DNA of 5,562 nucleotides from Alphaproteobacteria bacterium (GTDB lineage: Bacteria > Pseudomonadota > Alphaproteobacteria > RS24): contig JAKMCZ010000005.1 of NCBI GenBank assembly GCA_022428185.1, positions 1-5,562 on the forward strand, given 5' to 3'. Under the pieces are notes generated by a model that was not told the origin of the DNA, ran no database searches, and saw nothing but the letters and a program-made list of their open reading frames with translations. The position numbers and the translations under genes are program-made. Shown here piece after piece: positions 1 through 5,562 of the stretch; position 1 is the first letter of the stretch, and every line of letters begins with the position of its first letter.

Positions 1-1843
1 GTTCAGCTAATAGCGGGGTCTGGTGCTCCCAGCGTCGGGCAAAATCCATGCGTCCTTCATAAATCGCGCGCTCCAGCCCGTCTTTGCGCGCCAATGCCAT
101 AAATTGTTGGTCGAGGCGCACCATCGGGTCACGGCGCACCCACCAGCGCCACAAAAATAACGGCACGATGAAAGCAAGACTGGCAACCAGCCAAAAGCTG
201 ACAAATGATAATAGGCGACCGAGCATGGTGCCCGACAGTAATTCGCGCCGCGCCTGTTCGTCATATAAAACAATATCGCTGTTCAAGCGCACCACAAACG
301 CATCTACCCGTTGCAGACCGCGAGCCACCGCGCCACGCCAGCCGGGCTGCTTTTCAATATTTGCGGCGGCAATCTGACGATTTTGGAAACTACGCGCCGC
401 GCTCGGCACAATTCCGGTCGGGTCAAGCCGCAGCCATTGACCGGGTTCAACCTCAGCCTCAACCCAAGCATGCGCGTCAGATTGGCGTATCCGATAATAT
501 TGCCCAAAGCCGTTCCACTCACCGCCCTGATAACCGATAATCACATTGGCAGGAATGCCCGCTGCGCGTAATGCCGTTGCCATTGCCATCGCATAATGGC
601 TGCAATAACCGGATTTGGTATTGAAAAAGAAATTATCGAGGCGTTGTTCTGTCGGGCCGGTCAATGCTTGCGGGGTCAGCGTATATTGATAATCGCCGGT
701 CGCGAAATGCGCCAATACTTGGTTGATAAAAGCGCGGCGTGAGCCGGCGGCGGCAAATTTTTCGCGCGCCCATGCCGCCAATAAAGGTTGACCGGAAATT
801 TGCGTGCTGACCGGCACATCAGCACTATAAGGATTATCGGGGCTTGAGTTGATTACCACTTGCTGGTCGAGCACGCTCTTTTGGGTCCGTTTGACATACT
901 CACCAAAGCGATTGAGCCGCGCATTACCGTCAATACGCGGCGCGAGCGCGACACCCAATACAGGATGCCAATCGGGCGCTTGGCGCGCATGTCGAATTGC
1001 GGTGCGTAACTCGCGGTCAATTCGCCCCAATCTTTTATCGAACGGCAGCGCCCCGATTTGACTGTCACGACGCGGGTCGCGCAACCAGCTCGCGCCGTCC
1101 ATTAACCCCAAAACATGCACCCGCCAATACAGCGTTTCCTGCGGCAAAGGGTTCGCAACAAATGCGCGAAACGCATCTTCGCCGTTCAAGATGACTTGCG
1201 AAAACCGCCCCATATCAAGCCGTTCGCCGACCCCGCTTGAGGCCTGCGGTGCAACCAGGCCGGGAATGGCGGCCGGGTTGATGCGCGGCATCAGAATAAA
1301 CGCAGCAATGGCGAAAAACAGCGAGCCGGACAAAGCCAGCACAATCGGTAAGAGGCGAATTCGCAAACCCGAAAGTGGCATGTCATTTATTCGAAGCGTA
1401 TAAACGCCGGCGTAAAAAATCACCGATACGAGCAACAGCAAAAAGACAAACACATTGGTTGATAAAACCATCACGCAAAGCGCCGGAAACACGACGCCGA
1501 TAAGATTAAATGCGCCCGGTCGCCCATCGTCCATCACCTGTTCGCAAACCGATAAAATCAAGATGACGAGCATGAAAAAGGGCGCTTGTGGCGGGCGTGC
1601 CAATTGCGCCAGCACCACCAACATGGTCGGAATGAGCGCCATCAGAAAAACCGTACGCCACCAGCGGCGTGGCATCAGCGTCACCGGCCACATAAGCAGC
1701 CATAAGAAAAAGGCGCGCATATCGATAAAATAGGCCAGCGTAAGCGCAATGGGCGCAGCCGCCAAAGCCAGCAATAAGGCGGTTAATTGCGCCTGTGCCG
1801 AACCCGGCAAAAAGGCCACCTTATTGTGTCTGAGCCAGCGCAT
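1..1843 (-). CDS. tgpA: TgpA-like transglutaminase membrane protein (DUF3488 + transglutaminase core), 3' end cut by window
   Basis: One uninterrupted frame runs from ATG 1843 off the left edge (614 codons seen). Residues 20-185 hold about six hydrophobic helices (the DUF3488-type membrane part). A soluble, presumably periplasmic region follows, with a transglutaminase core at about 385-480, then one more helix at about 545-566 and a charged, DUF4129-like cytosolic tail that is cut off. The catalytic triad is readable: C414 in SGYCSHYA, H458 in SDAHAWVEA, D474 in LRLDPTG. The 44- and 60-residue spacings from Cys to His and Asp equal those I recall for Pseudomonas TgpA (C404/H448/D464, 668 aa), so some 50-60 residues are probably missing. 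Known TgpA is an inner-membrane protein with periplasmic transglutaminase activity; its substrate is unclear. It is last in the visible moxR-DUF58-tgpA operon and overlaps the DUF58 end by 23 bases, suggesting translational coupling. The start is uncertain: ATG 1843 has a weak GGGA 11 bases upstream; ATG 1873 and GTG 1819 are in frame. Confidence 0.93.
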   Translation of the reverse strand, partial: MRWLRHNKVAFLPGSAQAQLTALLLALAAAPIALTLAYFIDMRAFFLWLLMWPVTLMPRRWWRTVFLMALIPTMLVVLAQLARPPQAPFFMLVILILSVCEQVMDDGRPGAFNLIGVVFPALCVMVLSTNVFVFLLLLVSVIFYAGVYTLRINDMPLSGLRIRLLPIVLALSGSLFFAIAAFILMPRINPAAIPGLVAPQASSGVGERLDMGRFSQVILNGEDAFRAFVANPLPQETLYWRVHVLGLMDGASWLRDPRRDSQIGALPFDKRLGRIDRELRTAIRHARQAPDWHPVLGVALAPRIDGNARLNRFGEYVKRTQKSVLDQQVVINSSPDNPYSADVPVSTQISGQPLLAAWAREKFAAAGSRRAFINQVLAHFATGDYQYTLTPQALTGPTEQRLDNFFFNTKSGYCSHYAMAMATALRAAGIPANVIIGYQGGEWNGFGQYYRIRQSDAHAWVEAEVEPGQWLRLDPTGIVPSAARSFQNRQIAAANIEKQPGWRGAVARGLQRVDAFVVRLNSDIVLYDEQARRELLSGTMLGRLLSFVSFWLVASLAFIVPLFLWRWWVRRDPMVRLDQQFMALARKDGLERAIYEGRMDFARRWEHQTPLLAE

Positions 1844-2789
1844 AATAGGCTTTTTCCCGTGCCGGTTTGTCATAAATTTGATAGTCAGCGCCGCCAAGCG
1901 TCATGCGCGCCGGGGCGCCGATGCGTTCAGCCACCATTAGGCCGCCCGATAAATATGACAGGCCGGTTTCCAAATCGCCCTTTGGCTGGCGCAACACCAT
2001 CTCGCCCTGCGCGTCAATGCCGTGGTCACGCACCATCGTCTCGCGCGTAGCCGCATAGCGTTTCCAGTCAATACGCGCCGGTGGGTCACTATCGGCGTAA
2101 TCGCGCAAATCCCCCAATTCATCAGCAAAATTATTTTGCTGGCGTTTTTGGTCTGCCGCCTCGGCCATTGCCGGATTGCCGCGCGGATAGGCTTTAACCG
2201 CATGCTCGCTTGGCATCGGCGCGACCACGACATCGCCGGGCGGGCGTACCCAACTCCAAGCGCGTGCAATGCCAAACGGAAACACGGTCTCTATTTTGAG
2301 CGCCGGCACACCATGCACACCGCGCTCCAAACGGCCGATTGGCACCATAATGCCGGTCGCCGCATTTGACATATCAAGCGTCATATCACCCATCGGGCCG
2401 GTCAGTTTCAAATTGAAAGCGGGTTGGTCTTTGCGCAAGCTCAAGCGGATATGTTGCATGGTGCCGGCAAAATAATAAGGCTCCAAATCAATATTAATCT
2501 CAAGCCCTTGAATATTACGGACGCTGGCTATCAATGACAGCATGAAAACCAGAAACAGAAAAATAACCCCGAGTAAGATGAAATTATTCTGCACCTTGTA
2601 TCCCATAGCAAAACTGGCGAGCACCAAAAACCCGGCATAAAACCCGTAGCGATTGGGCAAAATAAAGATATGACTTTGGCGAATATGCCAAGCGCCGTCA
2701 CTCCATGCGCGCCGCCGCAATGCCAGCCGCCGTGTCAGGCGTTCTGAAAAGGATAGGGATTTGTTTTTCCGCTCGTCGCCGCTCGCCAC
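1821..2789 (-). CDS. DUF58 domain membrane protein
   Basis: The product is a 322-residue DUF58 protein. It opens with a basic, Arg/Lys-rich cytosolic stretch (residues 1-45), followed by two membrane helices at about 48-63 and 69-90. A beta-rich region comes next and contains the family-typical PFGIARAWSWVRP (171-183). The DUF58 core signature is LRDYADSDPPARIDWKRYAA at 228-247 (the family pattern is R-x-Y, then D, then R-IDWK). The molecular function of DUF58 proteins is not settled; they are regularly encoded next to MoxR ATPases and are thought to work with them at the membrane. The start is GTG 2789: an AAGGGGG Shine-Dalgarno sequence lies 6 bases upstream and overlaps the moxR stop. The frame stays open for 44 more codons upstream, but that part lies inside moxR and reads as low-complexity Arg/Ala. 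The gene follows moxR by 11 bases and overlaps tgpA at its 3' end. Confidence 0.93.
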   Translation of the reverse strand: MASGDERKNKSLSFSERLTRRLALRRRAWSDGAWHIRQSHIFILPNRYGFYAGFLVLASFAMGYKVQNNFILLGVIFLFLVFMLSLIASVRNIQGLEINIDLEPYYFAGTMQHIRLSLRKDQPAFNLKLTGPMGDMTLDMSNAATGIMVPIGRLERGVHGVPALKIETVFPFGIARAWSWVRPPGDVVVAPMPSEHAVKAYPRGNPAMAEAADQKRQQNNFADELGDLRDYADSDPPARIDWKRYAATRETMVRDHGIDAQGEMVLRQPKGDLETGLSYLSGGLMVAERIGAPARMTLGGADYQIYDKPAREKAYYALAQTQ

Positions 2790-2795
2790 GACACA

Positions 2796-2802
2796 CCCCC
2801 TT
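2796..2802 (-). promoter_or_regulatory. Shine-Dalgarno sequence deciding the DUF58 GTG start
   Basis: On the minus strand AAGGGGG lies exactly 6 bases before GTG 2789 and shares its two A bases with the TAA stop of moxR (2803-2801). A strong ribosome binding site on the preceding stop codon points to terminating moxR ribosomes or fresh ones starting DUF58 efficiently. It favours this GTG over any upstream start inside moxR. Confidence 0.8.
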
Positions 2803-3742
2803 AGGGCACTTCCACTTGCTGCAAAACGTCTTGCAAAAGGGCGATACCGGCACCGGTTATCGGGCCCAAACGATGCTGCAAAGCCGGCACGAAGACCACT
2901 TGCACGTCTTCCGGCTGGCAATAATCACGCCCCTCAATCATCGCATGCGCTTGCGCCAAACCTTTGATTTGTATCAATGCGCGCACCGATAAATTTGGCA
3001 AGCTGGCCGCACGCAGTCGCGCCGCCAAGCCTTGTAAATATTCAATCACCGGATCGCCAAAGGTGATTTGTGCGCAATGTGCCCGCAATAGATTGAAATC
3101 ACCCGCCGCTAAAACCGGCGCACCCTGTTCAAAGTTTTCTTCGCCCGATACCGCATCGCGCAAAATATCACCTTCCACCGCATTAGACGGCAGGCCGAGA
3201 CTAAAAGAGACCGAAAAGCGGTCAAGCTGGCTTTCGGGCAAAGGCGACACGCCGACTTGCTCGGTTGGGTTTTGTGTTGCGATGACGATAAACGGCTCGG
3301 GCAGCGTGAAGCTTGACCCATCGACCGTGACTTGACGCTCAGCCATTGCCTCAAGCAAAGCCGACTGGCTTTTTGACGGCGCGCGGTTCAACTCATCAGC
3401 CAGCAAAAGTTGGGTAAAAACCGGCCCTTGCCGGAACTGGAAATCACCGTTTTTCGGGTCGAAAATATTAACCCCGACAATGTCGGAAGGGGTTGTGTCA
3501 TTGGTGCATTGCAAGCGGCTCCAATCGAGCTGCAAATGATGTCCCAATGCGCGTGCCAAACTGGTTTTACCCATGCCGGGCGCGTCTTCAATTAACAAAT
3601 GACCGCCCGATAACATGGCCGCAAGCGCCAGGCGCACTTGCTGTTCTTTATCACGCACCGTTTCCATTACGGCGGACACGGTTTTTGCCAAACACGCAAG
3701 GTCAGGCGTGTCGGTAACCGATTTTTCCTCAGCAGCACTCAT
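2801..3742 (-). CDS. moxR: MoxR-family AAA+ ATPase
   Basis: The product (313 residues from ATG 3742) is a cytosolic AAA+ ATPase of the MoxR family. Walker A is APGMGKTS (54-61, K59), Walker B LLLADELNRAP (112-122, D116/E117), sensor 1 ATQNP (155-159, N158), and the arginine finger lies in LPESQLDRF (168-176, R175). The C-terminal lid keeps the sensor-2 arginine (R254) in LSVRA, where the family usually has SPR. The conserved HR of the lid follows in VPALQHRL (285-292). Length fits the family. MoxR ATPases are regarded as chaperone-like factors that assemble or activate partners, typically linked to DUF58 and VWA proteins; here the partner would be the DUF58 protein 11 bases downstream. ATG 3742 is preferred: CGGG lies 6 bases upstream, and the candidate promoter -10 sits at 3780-3775, so transcription would start near 3768, after the alternative TTG at 3772. 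Specific target unknown. Confidence 0.95.
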   Translation of the reverse strand: MSAAEEKSVTDTPDLACLAKTVSAVMETVRDKEQQVRLALAAMLSGGHLLIEDAPGMGKTSLARALGHHLQLDWSRLQCTNDTTPSDIVGVNIFDPKNGDFQFRQGPVFTQLLLADELNRAPSKSQSALLEAMAERQVTVDGSSFTLPEPFIVIATQNPTEQVGVSPLPESQLDRFSVSFSLGLPSNAVEGDILRDAVSGEENFEQGAPVLAAGDFNLLRAHCAQITFGDPVIEYLQGLAARLRAASLPNLSVRALIQIKGLAQAHAMIEGRDYCQPEDVQVVFVPALQHRLGPITGAGIALLQDVLQQVEVP

Positions 3743-3774
3743 AAGCAACCCGTAAGTCTCAAAACTTTCCAAAC

Positions 3775-3780
3775 ATTATA
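3775..3780 (-). promoter_or_regulatory. Candidate -10 box of the moxR-DUF58-tgpA promoter
   Basis: A perfect TATAAT reads on the minus strand, about 33 bases before ATG 3742, which would give a leader of about 25 bases. The -35 region at ordinary spacing (3798-3803, TTATGG) is poor. A run of eight A on this strand (3821-3814) falls about 46-53 bases upstream of the predicted start, where an UP element would lie and could compensate. Confidence 0.5.
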
Positions 3781-3798
3781 GCTTTTTGGTTCAAAAAC

Positions 3799-3804
3799 CA
3801 TAAT
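3799..3804 (+). promoter_or_regulatory. Candidate -10 box for the four-Cys gene
   Basis: CATAAT matches the -10 consensus at five of six positions and would place the transcript start near 3811, some 34 bases before ATG 3845. No convincing -35 box sits 16-18 bases upstream; that stretch coincides with the -10 box of the opposing moxR promoter. The leader would contain a run of eight T (3814-3821) and shows no clear Shine-Dalgarno sequence. Confidence 0.3.
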
Positions 3805-3844
3805 CAATCTTGCTTTTTTTTGCTCAATAACCCAATTTCTGCCT

Positions 3845-4084
3845 ATGAGTGAAAGCGATTTTGCCCCACCTGTTGCGCCCACGCCGATTGTTCATTGCCG
3901 CCATTGCCGCTATTGGGACGCGCATATGATTGCGCGACCGACCAAGACGCCTGAAGGCTTGTGTCGCCGCAAAGCCCCGTCTCCGGCGATTGTTGCCGAA
4001 GACACTGATACCGGCACAAGCTGGCCGAAAACATTTGAAGATGATTGGTGCGGTGAAGGCGAAGCCAATGAGCCGACCGGCTGA
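3845..4084 (+). CDS. Small four-cysteine, zinc-ribbon-like protein of unknown function
   Basis: The product is 79 residues, acidic at its C-terminus, with no signal peptide or membrane segment. Four cysteines are arranged as HCRHCRYWD (C18, C21), GLCRRKAPSP (C40) and WPKTFEDDWCGE (C69). This Cys-x2-Cys ... Cys ... Cys layout, with the C-R-Y/F-W/F, CRR-x-P and WP...DDWCGE surroundings, matches a pattern I recall in small hypothetical proteins of Proteobacteria and phages. It suggests one bound metal ion, probably zinc, though metal binding is inferred. The patterned residues argue that this is a real gene rather than an antisense shadow. It is the only plus-strand gene here, divergent from moxR and converging on pilC with 12 bases between the stops. 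ATG 3845 is the only sensible start; it lacks an obvious ribosome binding site, so translation may be weak or use an atypical leader. No function can be assigned. Confidence 0.8.
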   Translation: MSESDFAPPVAPTPIVHCRHCRYWDAHMIARPTKTPEGLCRRKAPSPAIVAEDTDTGTSWPKTFEDDWCGEGEANEPTG

Positions 4085-4092
4085 CGATTTTT
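4071..4092 (+). terminator. Possible weak intrinsic terminator of the four-Cys gene
   Basis: AGCC (4071-4074) can pair with GGCT (4079-4082) across a GACC loop, or five pairs can form with a two-base loop. Five T follow at 4088-4092 after a five-base spacer. The stem overlaps the last codons and the stop. The stem is short and the spacer long, so this is a weak candidate. No comparable structure with a T-run is seen for pilC in the opposite direction. Confidence 0.25.
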
Positions 4093-4096
4093 CCTT

Positions 4097-5329
4097 CTAA
4101 CCGCCTGCCAAATCACCGGCGGAGAAGATGGGCAGATAAAGAGCCACAACCATCATGCCGATAAGACCGCCAACAAACACAATCATCACCGGCTCGATGA
4201 CGGTCGACAGACCCTCGACCAAAGCGTCGAATTCTTCTTCGTAATAATTGGCAATGGAATTGAGCATTTCTTCCATATTACCGGTGCGCTCCCCGACTGC
4301 GATAAGCTGCGACAGCTCAATCGGAAAAACTTTTTCTTTGGCAAATAGCGACGATAATTCCGCGCCGGTCATGACATCGCGCTTAACGCGACCAAATGCA
4401 TTCATGAACAGCGTATTGGTGGTCACGGTCGAGGCGACGTTGAGTGTTTCCAGCACGCTGACCCCGGCCGCAAACAAATTCGCCATTAACAATGATGAGC
4501 GCGCCACCACGGCCATCATAATAATGCCTCCAAAGAGCGGCATTTTCAACAACAGCGCGTGCCAAGCATAGCGGTAGGGCAGCACATATTTACTCATCAT
4601 ATTGTGAAAGAAAATAACGCCGAAAAACACCGCGAACACGCCCAGCACATTGCTGATATCGGAAATCCAAATACTGGCATCGACAATCGCTTGCGTCGGG
4701 GCGGGCAATGCAATGCCCATGCCGTCATACATTTCCTGAAAGGTCGGTACCACATTGGTCAACATGAAGATTGAAATGCCCACTGATACGGTAATCAATG
4801 TAACCGGATAAAACATTGCCGACTTAATGCCCGCTTTAATCTTCTGCTGCTTTTCAAGAATTTCCACCAGCTTGTCGATGAATTTATCCAGCATGCCCGA
4901 AACCTCACCGGCCTCAATCATGTTGCGATAGACATTATCAAAATGCCGTTCGTGTTCTTTGAACGCTTCAGATAGTGGCTTACCATCATTGAGCGTCTTA
5001 ATCATTTGCTGCGTCACACGCTTCATATTCGGATTTTTGGTCTGCCCGGCGACCATAATCAGCCCGTCCAAAATCGGCAGACCGGCGCGTATCATGGTCG
5101 ATAGCTTTTTGGTGAACATCAGAATTTCTTTGGCCGGAATTGAACCGAATGGCCCCCAAGTGATTTGAATATCAAGCGCGCCGCCCTTCTTCTCTTTCAC
5201 TTGTTTTATTTTCTTGATCTTGATGCGCTGCTGACGCAAGGCTGAGCGGGCACGCGCCAAACTATTGGCTTCAATTTGCCCCTTTACCTTTTTTTTGCCT
5301 TGCAGGCCTGCGTAAGCGAATTGCGACAT
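4097..5329 (-). CDS. pilC: Type IV pilus inner-membrane platform protein PilC (GspF family)
   Basis: The product is 410 residues, a normal length for PilC. It is the polytopic inner-membrane platform that couples the cytosolic ATPases PilB and PilT to pilin insertion and removal. The N-terminus has the family start F-A-Y-x-G followed by KKKVKGQIEA (12-21). Two GspF/T2SF repeats follow. The first, about 70-195, includes FTKKLSTMIRAGLPI and MIEAGEVSG (137-145). The second, about 275-400, includes LFAAGVSVLETL, FPIELSQLIAVGERTGNMEE and NYYEEEFD. Membrane helices lie at about 172-195, 228-245 and 379-401, the last ending in the conserved YLPIF. ATG 5329 matches the family N-terminus and lies 9 bases after the pilB stop, with no Shine-Dalgarno sequence visible, so coupling to pilB translation is likely. 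A general secretion GspF or MSHA-type MshG is the alternative; PilC fits best. The prepilin peptidase gene pilD, next in several well-known operons, is not downstream here. Confidence 0.93.
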   Translation of the reverse strand: MSQFAYAGLQGKKKVKGQIEANSLARARSALRQQRIKIKKIKQVKEKKGGALDIQITWGPFGSIPAKEILMFTKKLSTMIRAGLPILDGLIMVAGQTKNPNMKRVTQQMIKTLNDGKPLSEAFKEHERHFDNVYRNMIEAGEVSGMLDKFIDKLVEILEKQQKIKAGIKSAMFYPVTLITVSVGISIFMLTNVVPTFQEMYDGMGIALPAPTQAIVDASIWISDISNVLGVFAVFFGVIFFHNMMSKYVLPYRYAWHALLLKMPLFGGIIMMAVVARSSLLMANLFAAGVSVLETLNVASTVTTNTLFMNAFGRVKRDVMTGAELSSLFAKEKVFPIELSQLIAVGERTGNMEEMLNSIANYYEEEFDALVEGLSTVIEPVMIVFVGGLIGMMVVALYLPIFSAGDLAGG

Positions 5330-5339
5330 GATAATTATC
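5330..5339. repeat. Perfect 10-base palindrome GATAATTATC at the pilB-pilC junction
   Basis: The self-complementary decamer takes in the last base of the pilB stop and the whole 9-base spacer before the pilC ATG. It occupies the place where a ribosome binding site would be expected. A palindrome of this size and AT content can arise by chance, and no role is shown. Confidence 0.45.
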
Positions 5340-5562
5340 TAATTGACCACCAGTACTCGGGTAAACTCTTCGAGGCTCAAAACCCCGTCTCTTATATAAT
5401 CGCGCCCAACCTCCTGCATGGTCAAGAAGTTATCGACCCGCGCCGCTTCCAAAATCTCCGGCGCTTGCGCCTGTTTCAAAATCGCTTCCTCAACCTCAGG
5501 GGTGACCCGCAAAACCTCATAAATGCCCTGACGCCCTTTATAACCTGTGCCCTCACAAGTCG
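5339..5562 (-). CDS. pilB: Type IV pilus assembly ATPase PilB, C-terminal fragment (5' part outside window)
   Basis: Only the last 73 codons are present, ending at TAG 5341-5339. They begin at T-C-E-GTGYKGRQGIYEVLRV, the stretch after the final cysteine of the tetracysteine zinc motif of GspE/PilB ATPases. A helical tail follows: EAARVDNFLTMQEVGRDYIRDG, then LSLEEFTRVLVV, the family-typical end. PilB is the cytosolic hexameric ATPase that powers pilus extension and acts on PilC, encoded immediately downstream. The Walker motifs lie outside the window, so catalytic integrity cannot be judged. A general secretion GspE or MshE would look alike over this short stretch; the adjacent pilC favours PilB. 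Confidence 0.88.
   Translation of the reverse strand, partial: TCEGTGYKGRQGIYEVLRVTPEVEEAILKQAQAPEILEAARVDNFLTMQEVGRDYIRDGVLSLEEFTRVLVVN

Larger units (their letters stand above)
3775..3804. promoter_or_regulatory. Divergent promoter region with imperfect dyad between moxR and the four-Cys gene
   Basis: An inverted repeat, TTTTTG (3783-3788) and CAAAAA (3792-3797) around GTT, is flanked by ATTAT (3775-3779) and ATAAT (3800-3804), giving an imperfect 30-base dyad. Its outer arms are the candidate -10 boxes of the two divergent genes. A regulator bound at the dyad could affect both promoters. The arms are too AT-rich, and lack the following U-run pattern, to read this as a terminator. The function is inferred from layout only. 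Confidence 0.5.

Noticed and set aside
205..540. A 111-codon open frame on the plus strand, antisense to tgpA.
   Set aside because: It is antisense to the transglutaminase region holding H458 and D474, and the product has shadow-like composition.
2022..2369. A 115-codon open frame on the plus strand, antisense to the DUF58 gene.
   Set aside because: It lies across the DUF58 signature on the other strand, and the product has no family pattern.
2790..2921. A 44-codon upstream extension of the DUF58 frame.
   Set aside because: It overlaps the moxR 3' end, reads as Arg/Ala/Gly-rich translation of another gene's frame, and GTG 2789 has a strong Shine-Dalgarno sequence.
2964..3335. A 123-codon open frame on the plus strand, antisense to moxR.
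   Set aside because: The minus strand here encodes well-conserved AAA+ motifs; the antisense product is Arg/Ser/Lys-rich with no recognisable domain.
3743..3772. A TTG start at 3772 that would add 10 residues to MoxR.
   Set aside because: It lies upstream of the transcript start predicted from TATAAT at 3780-3775 and has no ribosome binding site, and the added residues show no family pattern.
3775..3804. Reading the intergenic dyad as an intrinsic terminator.
   Set aside because: It lies upstream of both flanking genes, its stem is almost entirely A-T, and both outer arms match -10 boxes.
3910..4149. A 79-codon minus-strand open frame antisense to the four-Cys gene.
   Set aside because: It overlaps the pilC end in another frame and has no patterned residues, whereas the plus-strand reading keeps an ordered four-cysteine arrangement.
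4248..4571. A 107-codon open frame on the plus strand, antisense to pilC.
   Set aside because: It is Ser/Ala/Asn-rich with no motif, and lies opposite the most conserved part of pilC.
1..5562. CRISPR arrays, tRNA or rRNA genes, insertion sequences or attachment sites.
   Set aside because: No spaced direct repeats, cloverleaf, transposase or flanking terminal repeats were seen; nearly all of the window is explained by coding sequence.

Overview
The window is about 5.6 kb of gene-dense bacterial chromosome of roughly balanced base composition. The gene set suggests a Gram-negative proteobacterium. The moxR / DUF58 / tgpA trio resembles the arrangement known from Gammaproteobacteria such as Pseudomonas, and the type IV pilus pair pilB-pilC agrees. 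I cannot name a genus. Nothing looks like a mobile element, CRISPR array, tRNA or rRNA gene.

Layout, read from the right. The minus strand carries the last 73 codons of a PilB-type assembly ATPase (5562 to 5339, cut by the window edge). Nine bases later comes a complete pilC inner-membrane platform gene (5329 to 4097). A small plus-strand gene (3845-4084) for a four-cysteine, zinc-ribbon-like protein converges on pilC with 12 bases between the stop codons. A 102-base divergent intergenic region (3743-3844) follows; it holds back-to-back candidate promoters around an imperfect dyad. Leftward from it, on the minus strand, runs a tight three-gene operon: moxR AAA+ ATPase (3742-2801), DUF58 membrane protein (2789-1821, GTG start) and tgpA transglutaminase (1843 to beyond position 1, missing about its last 50-60 codons if it has the usual family length).

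Two functional units are therefore present. PilB and PilC are the extension motor and membrane platform of the type IV pilus. MoxR, DUF58 and TgpA form a conserved cell-envelope module: a cytosolic MoxR-family ATPase, a membrane-anchored DUF58 partner, and a polytopic membrane protein with a periplasmic transglutaminase fold. The Cys-His-Asp triad of the last is intact, at C414, H458 and D474. The link between the units is physical adjacency only; no shared function is shown.

Most of the window is ordinary. The parts most worth a second look are the symmetric divergent promoter, the uncharacterised four-cysteine protein, and the pilB-pilC junction, which is palindromic and has no visible ribosome binding site.
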